A DNA stretch of 64,000 nucleotides, from positions 124,774-188,773 of the forward strand of contig NZ_LJTC01000006.1 in the NCBI RefSeq assembly GCF_001306915.1. Direction: 5' to 3'. Positions 8,736-16,816 of this stretch are shown here, piece after piece. The notes under the pieces were generated by a model. The model did not search any database. It was not told the origin of the DNA and saw only the letters and a list, made by a program, of their open reading frames with translations. A program made the position numbers and the translations under genes. Within the stretch, counting starts at the first letter, position 1; each line of letters begins with the position of its first letter. The stretch is from Pseudoalteromonas lipolytica (lineage in GTDB: Bacteria > Pseudomonadota > Gammaproteobacteria > Enterobacterales > Alteromonadaceae).

Positions 8736-10145
8736 ATGATAAAAACTGTACTCAATAGCGGTAATGGAGCGGTAATAGCGCCAGCGGGTTGTGGCAAAAC
8801 TCACCTTTTAACAGAGATTTTAGGGCAAGCTCTCCCTGCACCATATCTGGTTCTTACTCACACCACCGCAGGTGTAGCAGCGCTAAAAAAGCGGCTAACA
8901 AAACTTAAAATTCCTACTAAAAATTGTGTTATTACTACAATTGATGGTTGGTGCATTAAGTTTGCTAATTCCTTCAATAATTCTTGCCCGATTCAATCTA
9001 GTGTCGATGTACCTGGAAAGTTCTATCCTGAGCTAAGAAAATCGGTTGTAAGTTACTTAGCCTCTGGTTCAGTCAATGAAATCATTATTTCTACATACTC
9101 AAGGCTATTAGTTGACGAGTATCAAGATTGTGATTTTGATCAGCACAATATTATTTGTACTTTGTCGAACATATTGCCAACAACAGTGTTTGGCGATCCA
9201 ATGCAAAGGATATTTAACTTTAGAGGAGTGAAGCTTCCCTATTGGGAAACTGAAGTTTTAGTCAACTTTCCACTTATCTGTGAGTTAAACACGCCTTGGC
9301 GGTGGGCAAATGCTGGTACTAGCCACTTAGGAAGTTGGTTATTGGAAAGTCGTAACCAACTAGCAAAAGGAAACAAAATAGATCTAACTACCTGTCCAAA
9401 TTATATATATTGGAAACCGCTAACAGGTGACCACCGAGCAGATCAACAGCAGCAGGTCGATTCACAGTATGAAATTAGAAAGAACAATAATGACTCTCTT
9501 TTGATTATTGGAAATCCATATCGAGCTGAGTCTCGCCATAGCTTCGCTAGCTCAGTTAATGGTGTTGATGTTGTTGAAACTGTTGATTTGAAGGATGTAA
9601 TCTTCTTGGCAAATATTTTGGATAATTTCAAAGGAGAAACTAGTTTAGAACAGTTTTTGACTGTTATTACAACAATGATGTCAGGTACAGAGAAGGCAAA
9701 ATTAAAACAAAGAGCAGAATCAATCACTAATGGTCGAAATCGAACTCCAGCCTCTGCCATCGAATTAGCGTATATCCAAATGCTTGATTCGTTCTGCCCT
9801 GAAGTAGCTAATTCATTAGTCCTTGCGCTAGAAGAGTCGGAAAATACCAGAGTCTTTCGAACATCAGCTTTCAGTGCTGTCAAAGAAGTGTTGCAACTAA
9901 AAGTTTCTAACCCTGCCTATACTTTTATTCAATCGGCAGAAGTAGTTCGTGAATCGAGAAGGCATAATGGTGAAAACAGAGTTCCCAATAGAGCAATAGG
10001 AAGTACACTGTTGCTGAAGGGCTTAGAATCAGATCATGTTTTAATTCAAAATGCTGATGATATGAATAGCCAAAATTTATATGTGGCTTTGTCTAGAGCA
10101 GTTAAATCTATAACCGTTTTTGCTCGCTCACCTATTGTTGGTTAG
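8736..10145 (+). CDS. gajB: Gabija-type protein GajB (UvrD/Rep-like helicase)
   Basis: A superfamily 1 helicase-like protein of 469 residues, short for UvrD but usual for GajB. Motifs in order: Walker A APAGCGKTH (15-22), motif Ia around VLTHTTAG, Walker B LLVDEYQD (124-131), motif III GDPMQRIF (153-160), motif IV-like TPWRW (186-190), a motif V region (STLLLKGLESDHV) and motif VI LYVALSRA (448-455). Translation is probably coupled to gajA, with AAAGG inside the gajA end and ATG three bases after its stop. GajB is thought to sense DNA ends or ssDNA and to work in a complex with GajA. The pairing with a class 2 OLD gene is what separates this from a housekeeping helicase. Confidence 0.87.
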   Translation: MIKTVLNSGNGAVIAPAGCGKTHLLTEILGQALPAPYLVLTHTTAGVAALKKRLTKLKIPTKNCVITTIDGWCIKFANSFNNSCPIQSSVDVPGKFYPELRKSVVSYLASGSVNEIIISTYSRLLVDEYQDCDFDQHNIICTLSNILPTTVFGDPMQRIFNFRGVKLPYWETEVLVNFPLICELNTPWRWANAGTSHLGSWLLESRNQLAKGNKIDLTTCPNYIYWKPLTGDHRADQQQQVDSQYEIRKNNNDSLLIIGNPYRAESRHSFASSVNGVDVVETVDLKDVIFLANILDNFKGETSLEQFLTVITTMMSGTEKAKLKQRAESITNGRNRTPASAIELAYIQMLDSFCPEVANSLVLALEESENTRVFRTSAFSAVKEVLQLKVSNPAYTFIQSAEVVRESRRHNGENRVPNRAIGSTLLLKGLESDHVLIQNADDMNSQNLYVALSRAVKSITVFARSPIVG

Positions 10146-10248
10146 CTTTAGTAGAATTAATAGTGAAAAGCTATCTACTCTAGCTTACTATTGTACAAAA
10201 ATAAGTTAGACATAGCGGCACAGCTACTTGGCTAAAAATTATAAGAAA

Positions 10249-10266
10249 AGCGCCCATTTGGGCGCT
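10249..10266 (-). terminator. Terminator of the small membrane-protein gene
   Basis: Perfect hairpin AGCGCCCA / TGGGCGCT with a two-base centre, followed on the minus strand by CTTTTCTTAT. It is six bases past the stop of the 10272-10508 gene and also faces the end of gajB. Confidence 0.75.
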
Positions 10267-10271
10267 GAGTA

Positions 10272-10508
10272 TTACAGGTATTTTTCTCTTAAGCTCAATT
10301 CTACATAGCCTAAAATTTCTGCAAATATGAATGCGATAATAAGTCTTGCGTATCCATCGATACCCGAGAATGAGTAACCTGATGCAGCTTTGTAGATTGA
10401 AAAATAATCCACGACCCAAAACCCAACTGCAATAACCACAAATATATAAATTACATTCACGATAACTCGAACTAAATCTAGAACGAATTTTAAGTTTAAT
10501 GTCTTCAC
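10272..10508 (-). CDS. Small two-TM membrane protein, orphan
   Basis: A 78-residue protein starting at GTG 10508, with a consensus AGGAGG six bases upstream. Two hydrophobic segments are visible (about residues 10-34, VIVNVIYIFVVIAVGFWVV, and about 52-66, LIIAFIFAEILGYVEL), separated by a short polar loop with YSFSGIDGY, and a charged tail (SLREKYL). No family is recognised. It is transcribed against gajB and has its own terminator. Small membrane proteins are common in mobile elements as toxins, exclusion or accessory defence proteins, but nothing here shows which. Confidence 0.6.
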   Translation of the reverse strand: MKTLNLKFVLDLVRVIVNVIYIFVVIAVGFWVVDYFSIYKAASGYSFSGIDGYARLIIAFIFAEILGYVELSLREKYL

Positions 10509-11067
10509 ACAGTTCCTCCTGTTTTATGTACTGTGCAAATACATAAGTTTGATAGGTGAGAAATCTAGGGAGAAAAGCAGGCACATGCTGCCTGCTTCTC
10601 TCTTTTATTGCTCTGTCATTCATCTGAGTTTGCTGCAACGCATTCGTGCAACTCACACAGCTAACTCTCCCTACAGTTAACTCTTATCGCAAACCGCTTA
10701 TATATGCGAGCTGACTTCCTAAAGAAGCCAAATCTAGGTCCTCCGCCAGGGTGCGGTGGTAACGACATTTGCTAAGTGATGATTGAGCGTCCTGCTTATT
10801 TCAGTATGTCTCGCATTATTAAGTAAGAAATAAACAAGCAAAATAAGTGTGTCTATTACCAGTTTATTGATGTGATTTTTTGGTTAGTTATTTTGTTAGC
10901 GTCGCTATTCTCTGCTTGAGCTAGCATGTCATTGAATAATAGAGATGGCATTGGTAATGCTCTATGGCTGTATAGTGAAATCATGCTGTGATTGCGATGT
11001 GTTATAGTTAATTACTAGCAAAAGTAGCGAGATATATTTTTTTCTCGCTTTGAATAGGAGAAGTACT
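10509..11067. other. Island intergenic region with a strong hairpin and a possible 35-codon gene
   Basis: In 559 bases I see no gene I can stand behind. A strong hairpin (AAGCAGGCA / TGCCTGCTT, 10575-10597) is followed by T-rich sequence on both strands and looks like a terminator. On the minus strand a 35-codon frame runs from ATG 10768 to a stop at 10661. Its product is basic and Gly/Pro-rich at the start (MSLPPHPGGGPRFGFFRKSA), but it has no clear ribosome binding site. The rest is AT-rich sequence leading to the gene at 11068. Confidence 0.4.
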
Positions 11068-11175
11068 ATGAACTTTCAGATTGAATACTTAACTTTTCTG
11101 GTCCCCCTATCAATGATGATTGGCGGCGCTATTTGGGTATATCTAGATAATAAAAAAGTGAATGCCAACGAATAG
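11068..11175 (+). CDS. Single-TM microprotein of 35 residues
   Basis: A very short gene with good signals: AGGAG seven bases before ATG 11068, a stop at 11173-11175, and a terminator hairpin 50 bases later. The product has an acidic start (MNFQIEY), one hydrophobic helix (TFLVPLSMMIGGAIWVYL) and a polar, Lys-containing tail (DNKKVNANE). No family is recognised. The arrangement is typical of small inner-membrane proteins. It lies in the right arm of the integrase island beside other orphan genes. Confidence 0.5.
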   Translation: MNFQIEYLTFLVPLSMMIGGAIWVYLDNKKVNANE

Positions 11176-11227
11176 TATCATAGCAAGTAAGGGCATAACG
11201 TTATCTGATATTAATATGTTCAAGAAA

Positions 11228-11249
11228 AAGCGACTCTTGCGAGTCGCTT
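11228..11249. terminator. Bidirectional terminator between convergent island genes
   Basis: Stem AAGCGACTC / GAGTCGCTT with a four-base loop, A-rich on the left and T-containing on the right. It serves the plus-strand microprotein gene and the minus-strand 11253 gene. Confidence 0.65.
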
Positions 11250-11252
11250 CAA

Positions 11253-11645
11253 TTAACCATCATTTTCAATGATTGTGTTCCAATGCCACTGCGCTAATTC
11301 GAAGAACAAATCAGGCGGCAGTAAAAAGAACTGTTCAAATTCATCAGCCCAGTGCTCGCAGAAATCTTTGATTTGATCGATGTAAAAGATGAGTATGCGA
11401 TACATACCGTTCCCTTCAAGATACTGGCTTTCAAGACTATGCTCTCGAGCAATTGACTTACTAACACTGACCCCGACGACTTTTCCAACATCATCACGAT
11501 GTACGTATATGTATTGTGAAAAGTCTAACTCAAGCCTGTCTTCGTTAGTGACATTTGCAAGCCAAAGGCTCGTCGATGCGTCTTGAAAAGGTGACTTAGA
11601 CTCTCTTGTGTACTTTCTGACAATTTGAAGTTTTGTTTGACTCAT
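11253..11645 (-). CDS. Orphan protein of 130 residues
   Basis: No family recognised. ATG 11645 is chosen because a good AGGAG lies six bases upstream; the frame extends further 5' but without a ribosome binding site. The product is a soluble, mildly acidic mixed alpha/beta protein, with a central YIYVHRDDVGKVVGVSV and a C-terminal half rich in aromatic and acidic residues (FCEHWADEFEQFFLLPPDLF). There is no signal peptide or membrane segment. It runs in the same direction as the 11695-12009 gene, 49 bases downstream of it, so the two probably form an operon in the right arm of the island. Confidence 0.55.
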   Translation of the reverse strand: MSQTKLQIVRKYTRESKSPFQDASTSLWLANVTNEDRLELDFSQYIYVHRDDVGKVVGVSVSKSIAREHSLESQYLEGNGMYRILIFYIDQIKDFCEHWADEFEQFFLLPPDLFFELAQWHWNTIIENDG

Positions 11646-11694
11646 GTTTATCTCCTGTATGTACTTAAAGATAAACATGTTCACTGCAAGCGAA

Positions 11695-12009
11695 TTAATG
11701 CGAGTTATCGAAGTCAAATTCCAACTGACGTTCATCAACAAAGCCTTCACTATCACCAGCGTCATTACTCATTAATAAGTTAGTGTTGCTACAAAGCAGT
11801 AATAATAGTGACCTTAGAAGAGGTAACTGTTCATAGCTAAAACTAATTTTGTAGCTACTCGAAAAGCTGTGAAATAACAGCTTCTCTATATCAAAATTAT
11901 CTTCTGTAAAGTTTAAGTCATAAATAGCGTCATACTCTTGATAAAGGCACTGACTAACTTTCTCTAAAAAATCGGCCGCTACAGCAGCATTAAATTTGTC
12001 ATTTTGCAT
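11695..12009 (-). CDS. Orphan acidic protein of 104 residues
   Basis: No family recognised. It starts at ATG 12009 with GGAG eight bases upstream. The product is mostly helical by inspection, with a Leu-rich stretch (LPLLRSLLLLLC) and a strongly acidic end (GDSEGFVDERQLEFDFDNSH). It lies upstream of and co-directional with the 11253-11645 gene and is divergent from the gene at 12118. This is a likely shared regulatory gap of 108 bases. Confidence 0.55.
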   Translation of the reverse strand: MQNDKFNAAVAADFLEKVSQCLYQEYDAIYDLNFTEDNFDIEKLLFHSFSSSYKISFSYEQLPLLRSLLLLLCSNTNLLMSNDAGDSEGFVDERQLEFDFDNSH

Positions 12010-12117
12010 TTCGTTTACTCCGTGTAATTAAAATTACAAATAAGAAGCGGCAAACCATGCAAATTTTGCATAAGTAGCTCGTATTTATTTTCGAAGACAA
12101 ACTTTTTGGAGATGAAT

Positions 12118-12450
12118 ATGACTAACTCAAACGTTGTGGAACTATTTCAGAAGCGTCCTGCAGTTGCTAATGATGAAGAATATATTGCTTTATATGAGCA
12201 AAATAATGATTACATTTATTACGTAAGAAATTATGTAGCTCAGCAAGAGTTTATAGTTGTTAGCGACTCTTTTATGCAAGCAATACCTGAGGAGATGCGC
12301 CCAGCTACGAACGTGTTTTTCAGTTGTAATTTCTGCTTATTGAAACAGTTCAAGCAATTGGTGCAATCGCATATTCTCAACACTGGACAATTTCTTTATT
12401 TTTATCATTTGTTTGATAAATCAGTTAACGCGTTTTTTGACTCGTTATGA
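12118..12450 (+). CDS. Orphan protein of 110 residues
   Basis: No family recognised. ATG 12118 is chosen because GGAG at 12108-12111 then lies six bases upstream; in-frame TTG 12106 and ATG 12112 overlap that site. The protein is rich in aromatic residues (NNDYIYYVRNYVAQQEF, FLYFYHLFDKSVNAFF) and has a Cys-containing centre (FFSCNFCLLKQF). There is no obvious catalytic motif. It is the last gene of the island arm, followed by a strong terminator and then the tRNA-Pro. Confidence 0.55.
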   Translation: MTNSNVVELFQKRPAVANDEEYIALYEQNNDYIYYVRNYVAQQEFIVVSDSFMQAIPEEMRPATNVFFSCNFCLLKQFKQLVQSHILNTGQFLYFYHLFDKSVNAFFDSL

Positions 12451-12453
12451 CTT

Positions 12454-12477
12454 AAAGCCAGCTCTGCTGGCTTTTTT
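12454..12477 (+). terminator. Terminator after the 12118 gene
   Basis: Stem AAAGCCAGC / GCTGGCTTT with a TCT loop, followed by a run of T, four bases after the stop codon. Confidence 0.85.
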
Positions 12478-12667
12478 AATGAATAAGAGTGCTCTAAAAG
12501 CCCTGTTTGGGTTTTAAGTTATCATTAGAAAAAGTTATTTGATTTACGTGCTAGAAAAGGGAAATTTCACAATTGCTAATGCAAAACTAATACAAAACTT
12601 TTACAAATCAGCAGTTTCTAATATAAAAGTGATTATGTATATCTGTTTGATATAAAAGGGGAAAAGA

Positions 12668-12744
12668 TGGTCGGCATAGCAGGATTTGAACCTGCGACCC
12701 CTGACACCCCATGACAGTGCGCTACCAAGCTGCGCTATATGCCG
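12668..12744 (-). tRNA. tRNA-Pro(GGG)
   Basis: A complete 77-base cloverleaf on the minus strand with encoded CCA. The acceptor stem is CGGCATA / TATGCCG and the D arm is GCGC / GCGC. The anticodon loop ATGGGGT reads GGG, and the T loop is TTCGAAT. The anticodon stem has a T-T mismatch that E. coli proL also shows. The 3' end faces the integrase island, the usual orientation for a tRNA used as an att site. However, the integrase sits at the far end, and I found no second copy of the tRNA 3' end on the left. Confidence 0.95.
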
Positions 12745-12849
12745 ACGTTGCAAGCCATAGTACGGCTTTTTTTATAAAAATCAATATCTCTGCAGTTCGA
12801 TTGCCTGTTAATTGTTCAGGCAATCGGTATTAAATCAATGGGCTAGAGG

Positions 12850-13467
12850 TTAATCTAGCCAATCGTTGATCGTTTTGTACATAAAGTCGCGTATTAATGG
12901 TTGAGCATCGGCATTAGGGTGCAGGTTATCGTTTTGCATAAGTTCTGGACGGCCTGCAATGCTCAGCATGAAAAAGGGCATGAGCTCAGAATCTGTTTCA
13001 TCGGCAATGGTTTTAAAGCTATCGGTGAAAAGTTTGGTATAACGCGGGCCATAGTTTGGTGGAATTTGTACTTCCATTACGGCGGTTTTCGCCCCAATTT
13101 TTTGGCTTTTTGCAATTAAATCACGTAAGTTAGCTTGCAGGCGTTTAATAGGGAAACCTCGTAAACCATCGTTTCCTCCAAGCTCAATGAGTACATGAGT
13201 GGGTTCAAATTCGCTCAGTAACGCGTCGAGTCGTCTTAGGGCACCGCCTGTGGTTTCACCGCTAATACTGGCGTTTACTAGGTATACAGATTGGTCTTTT
13301 TCATCGTACTTATCTTGTAACAATTTAACCCAGCCTTGCTCTTGTTTAAGTCCGTAAGCGGCGCTTAAACTGTCACCTAGAATTAAAATTGTGTTGTCAG
13401 CTGCTGCCGTAAGTGGTTTGATTACTAACAGTAAAACGAATATAAAACGTAGGATTGGATGCATCAT
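12850..13467 (-). CDS. tesA: TesA-like periplasmic thioesterase / lysophospholipase
   Basis: A GDSL-family (SGNH) hydrolase of 205 residues, related to acyl-CoA thioesterase I / protease I / lysophospholipase L1, acting in the periplasm on acyl esters. A signal peptide (about residues 1-22, ending LTAAA) precedes block I GDSLSAAYGL with the catalytic Ser. It also has block III GGNDGLRG and block V with Asp and His in NDNLHPNAD. It is divergent from ybbA, and the two 5' ends overlap by up to nine bases, so each promoter must lie inside the other gene. The tesA-ybbA-ybbP order is the same as in E. coli. Confidence 0.92.
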   Translation of the reverse strand: MMHPILRFIFVLLLVIKPLTAAADNTILILGDSLSAAYGLKQEQGWVKLLQDKYDEKDQSVYLVNASISGETTGGALRRLDALLSEFEPTHVLIELGGNDGLRGFPIKRLQANLRDLIAKSQKIGAKTAVMEVQIPPNYGPRYTKLFTDSFKTIADETDSELMPFFMLSIAGRPELMQNDNLHPNADAQPLIRDFMYKTINDWLD

Positions 13468-14187
13468 ATGTCAGCGCTTTCTCAATTAAACATCATTCAA
13501 GTTAAAGGACTTTCTAAAACGGTCACCACGGTTGAGGGCGACCTGACCATCCTCAGTGACATCAGCTTTAATGTCAAGTCGGGTGACTCAGTTGCTGTAG
13601 TAGGCACCTCAGGTTCGGGTAAGTCTACTTTATTGAGTTTATTGGCCGGCCTTGACCAATCTACCGGTGGTAGTATCCATTTAGATGGAGCCGCATTACA
13701 CGAATTAGATGAAGAAGCACGCGCAGCACTTCGCGCTGAAAAAGTAGGTTTTGTATTTCAGTCTTTTATGCTTGTACAAAGCTTAACAGCCCTTGAAAAC
13801 GTAATGCTTCCCGCTGAACTTGCAGGAAGCAAAGACGCTAAACAACAAGCCCTAGAGCTACTTGAAAAAGTAGGCTTAAGCCATCGTGTGGGTCATTACC
13901 CATCGCAATTATCTGGTGGTGAGCAGCAACGTGTAGCAATTGCTCGTGCATTTATAGGCACACCGAAAATCTTATTTGCCGATGAACCATCAGCAAACCT
14001 TGATAGCAAAAACGGTAAATTAATTGAGTCTTTATTATTTGAACTAAATAAAGAGCACGGCACGACACTTATTTTAGTAACCCATGATGAGCAGCTTGCA
14101 CAAAAGTGCCAGCAAATTTTACATATTGAAGCAGGGCAGCTAGTAACTGTTAAAGAAAACGAAGGAGTGCAAGCGAATGTGGGCTAA
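13459..14187 (+). CDS. ybbA: ABC transporter ATP-binding protein YbbA
   Basis: A LolD/MacB-type ATPase of 242 residues with Walker A GTSGSGKST, Q-loop QSFML, signature LSGGEQQR, Walker B ILFADEPSANLD and a switch His in LVTHD. It pairs with the large FtsX-like permease encoded next, overlapping its start by 11 bases. Type VII ABC systems of this kind work on lipids or envelope proteins from the inner membrane rather than importing solutes. ATG 13459 is the longest start; ATG 13468 is possible and would remove most of the overlap with tesA. Confidence 0.93.
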   Translation: MHHMSALSQLNIIQVKGLSKTVTTVEGDLTILSDISFNVKSGDSVAVVGTSGSGKSTLLSLLAGLDQSTGGSIHLDGAALHELDEEARAALRAEKVGFVFQSFMLVQSLTALENVMLPAELAGSKDAKQQALELLEKVGLSHRVGHYPSQLSGGEQQRVAIARAFIGTPKILFADEPSANLDSKNGKLIESLLFELNKEHGTTLILVTHDEQLAQKCQQILHIEAGQLVTVKENEGVQANVG

Positions 14188-16678
14188 ATTAGCACTAAAA
14201 CTGTTTTCACGTGAGTTTAAGCGTGGCGAATTAACAGTGATCAGTGCAGCAATAGCCTTAGCTGTTCTCACTGTTTTAACACTGTCTATGGTTACCGACC
14301 GAATTGGTCAAAGTATTGAAGAAAAAAGCAGTGCCTTTATTGCCGCTGATCGCGTTTTAGCAAGTAACCATACTTTACCTGCTGAGTTTTTAGAACAAGC
14401 CAACCAAGAAAACTTACGCACCGCAAAAATAACCTACTTCGATACCATGTTATTTGCCGGTGACGAAATGCAGCTTGGCTCGGTTAAAGCGGTATCAAAC
14501 ACTTATCCGTTAAAAGGTGAGTTAAAAGTAAAAACCAGCCTGACTGGCCAACCAGAAGTAACAACCGAGATCCCAAGCCGTGGTGAAGTATGGTTAAGTG
14601 AATCGGTGTTTTATGCGCTGAATATTAAAGTGGGCGATAAAGTAGAGCTTGGCGCAGCTACGTTTACGGCTAGTCATGTTGTAGCTGAAGAGCCAGATGC
14701 GCCGTTTAATGTGTTTTCGAGCAGCCAGCGGATCTTGATCAATGAAGCAGACATTGCTGTAACCGAGGTAATTCAGCCGGGCAGCCGGGTGTTTTACCGC
14801 CAACTTTATGCTGGCGACAAAGACAACTTAGATACCTTTTATGCTTGGTTAAAACCACAAATGAAAGAAAACCAGCGTTGGTATGGTGTTAAAGATCGCC
14901 AGTCACCTATTTCTAATAGTTTAAATCGTGCCGAAAGCTATTTATTGCTAGCTGGTTTACTTGGGATTATTTTAGCTGCCGTTGCTATTGCGGTATCGGC
15001 AAAACGTTATTGTGAGCGTCAGTACGACCCAGTTGCTATGATGAAAACGCTTGGCGGTAGCCGCGCTATGATCCGTAAAATCTATTTATTACATTTGAGC
15101 CTTGTATGTTCAATGTCGGTGATAGTCGGTTTACTGATTGGTTATGGTTTACAAGCGATTGCCACTGATTATTTAGCACAAACCATGGGTTCAGCACTGC
15201 CAAGTGCATCGGCAAAACCTTGGATCATTGCGATTAGCACGGGTGTGATTTGTGCGGTTATGTTTTCAATTAAACCGCTACTCGATTTATTTGATATTCC
15301 GCCGCTCCGTGTGCTTCGCCGTAACTTAGGCGACCGTTTATTAGTAAGTAAAGTGCACCTTACTATGTCGGCGCTTACTGTGTTTTTACTGATGTGGTTA
15401 TTTAGTAACAACCTCAAAATTAGTGCAATTTTATTCCTTTCGACGGCATTTTTAATTGCGGTGTTATTTGGTTTATCAAAGGTTATTTTTGGTGGTGGCC
15501 GCAAACTTGGTTTAAGCCCGGGCAACAGTTGGTCATTGGCGATTGCGTCAATTCAAAAGCGTGCCAATGTGAATGCGGTACAATTAATTAGCTTTGCTTT
15601 GGCTATCAAGCTATTACTGTTTTTAATTGTACTTAAGAACGACATGATTTCGGATTGGCAGTCGCAGCTTCCTGAAAATGCCCCTAATTCATTTTTAGTG
15701 AACATTACTGAGCAAGAGTTAGAGCCTATTACTAGCTTCTTAGCGCAAAACGATATGCCAACGTCTGATTTCTATCCGGTTGTTCGTGGCCGTGTAAATG
15801 CCGTAAATGGTGAGTTGGTTGCCCGCGAAGTATCGCAAGAAGACAACGAAAAGAAAGACGAAGAAGCCCGCTCTGGTATTGGCCGTGAGTTAAACCTAAC
15901 TTGGCGTAAAGACTTACCAAATCAAAACGAGCTTATCGACGGTACATGGTTTAGTGAAGACTCAGTAGCCGAGGCATCGGTCGAAGAGTCGATGCTTGAG
16001 CGCCTTGATGTAAAAATAGGCGATACGCTTACTTTCTTAATTGGCGCGCAGTCGTTTGACGCAAAAATTACCAGTGTACGTAAGGTTAATTGGACCACGC
16101 TTAAACCTAACTTCTTTATTATTTTAAGCCCTGATGTGCTAGCGAGTTTCCCGGCTACTTATATTTCTTCAGTGAATGTAAAAGCAGAGAAAAAACGTGA
16201 GTTTAATGAGCTAATGCGTCAATACCCAACGGTTAACGTGATAGATGTTGAAAGCTTCATTAAACAAATTCGCTCAACCATAGAGCAAGTATCGTTAGCG
16301 ATTGGCTTTGTACTAGCGATTGTGGTTGCCTGTGGCGCTTTAGTACTTATTTCACAAGTACAAGCAAGTTTGGGTGAGCGAATGCAAGAGATTGTTATTT
16401 TGCGAACTTTAGGTGCGAAAGGGCGCTTAATTAAAAATGCCACCTTATATGAGTTTTTATTATTAGGCGTTACTGCAGGTTTAGTCGCTGCCATTGTCAG
16501 TGACATCGCTCTGTTAATAGTGCAAAAACAAATGTTCGATTTAGCAGGTAAGTTCCACCCTCATATTTGGGTTATTGGCCCAGCAGTCGGGGGCTTATTT
16601 GTGGCATGTTTAGGTTATTTGATGATAGCGCGCACAATGAGAAAAAATACCCAAGGCTTATTACGCTCGCTCGCGTAA
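14177..16678 (+). CDS. ybbP: FtsX-like permease YbbP
   Basis: Large inner-membrane permease of 833 residues, partner of YbbA. The N-terminal TM (VISAAIALAVLTVLTLSMV) is followed by a periplasmic MacB-like domain. Then come an FtsX block (LAGLLGIILAAVAIAVSAKRY), central TMs (about residues 390-440 and 470-490), a second periplasmic part with a charged insert (QEDNEKKDEEARSG), and a final FtsX block ending in LLRSLA. The 10-TM double-FtsX layout is usual for YbbP. The gene starts inside the end of ybbA. It is followed by an intrinsic terminator, so the operon has two genes. Confidence 0.92.
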   Translation: MWAKLALKLFSREFKRGELTVISAAIALAVLTVLTLSMVTDRIGQSIEEKSSAFIAADRVLASNHTLPAEFLEQANQENLRTAKITYFDTMLFAGDEMQLGSVKAVSNTYPLKGELKVKTSLTGQPEVTTEIPSRGEVWLSESVFYALNIKVGDKVELGAATFTASHVVAEEPDAPFNVFSSSQRILINEADIAVTEVIQPGSRVFYRQLYAGDKDNLDTFYAWLKPQMKENQRWYGVKDRQSPISNSLNRAESYLLLAGLLGIILAAVAIAVSAKRYCERQYDPVAMMKTLGGSRAMIRKIYLLHLSLVCSMSVIVGLLIGYGLQAIATDYLAQTMGSALPSASAKPWIIAISTGVICAVMFSIKPLLDLFDIPPLRVLRRNLGDRLLVSKVHLTMSALTVFLLMWLFSNNLKISAILFLSTAFLIAVLFGLSKVIFGGGRKLGLSPGNSWSLAIASIQKRANVNAVQLISFALAIKLLLFLIVLKNDMISDWQSQLPENAPNSFLVNITEQELEPITSFLAQNDMPTSDFYPVVRGRVNAVNGELVAREVSQEDNEKKDEEARSGIGRELNLTWRKDLPNQNELIDGTWFSEDSVAEASVEESMLERLDVKIGDTLTFLIGAQSFDAKITSVRKVNWTTLKPNFFIILSPDVLASFPATYISSVNVKAEKKREFNELMRQYPTVNVIDVESFIKQIRSTIEQVSLAIGFVLAIVVACGALVLISQVQASLGERMQEIVILRTLGAKGRLIKNATLYEFLLLGVTAGLVAAIVSDIALLIVQKQMFDLAGKFHPHIWVIGPAVGGLFVACLGYLMIARTMRKNTQGLLRSLA

Positions 16679-16703
16679 ATGTCTTAATTAAAGGTTGACT
16701 ATA

Positions 16704-16730
16704 AAATGCTCGCAATTGCGGGCATTTTTT
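16704..16730 (+). terminator. Terminator of ybbAP
   Basis: Stem AAATGCTCGC / GCGGGCATTT with an AATT loop and one T-G pair, followed by six T. It lies 26 bases past the ybbP stop. Confidence 0.85.
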
Positions 16731-16816
16731 ATGAATTGCAATTGGCTACTGGTAATTTATACAGTGCTCTGGCATTATTAACCGCAGATAATAATGATAA
16801 TAGACGGTTCAGTTAG

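Noticed and set aside
10180..10656. A 158-codon minus-strand frame over the small membrane-protein gene
   Set aside because: It covers the better-supported GTG-start gene in another frame, and has no ribosome binding site at its start.
10661..10768. A 35-codon basic frame starting MSLPPHPGGG on the minus strand
   Set aside because: Attractive composition, but no ribosome binding site. Noted under the intergenic entry only.
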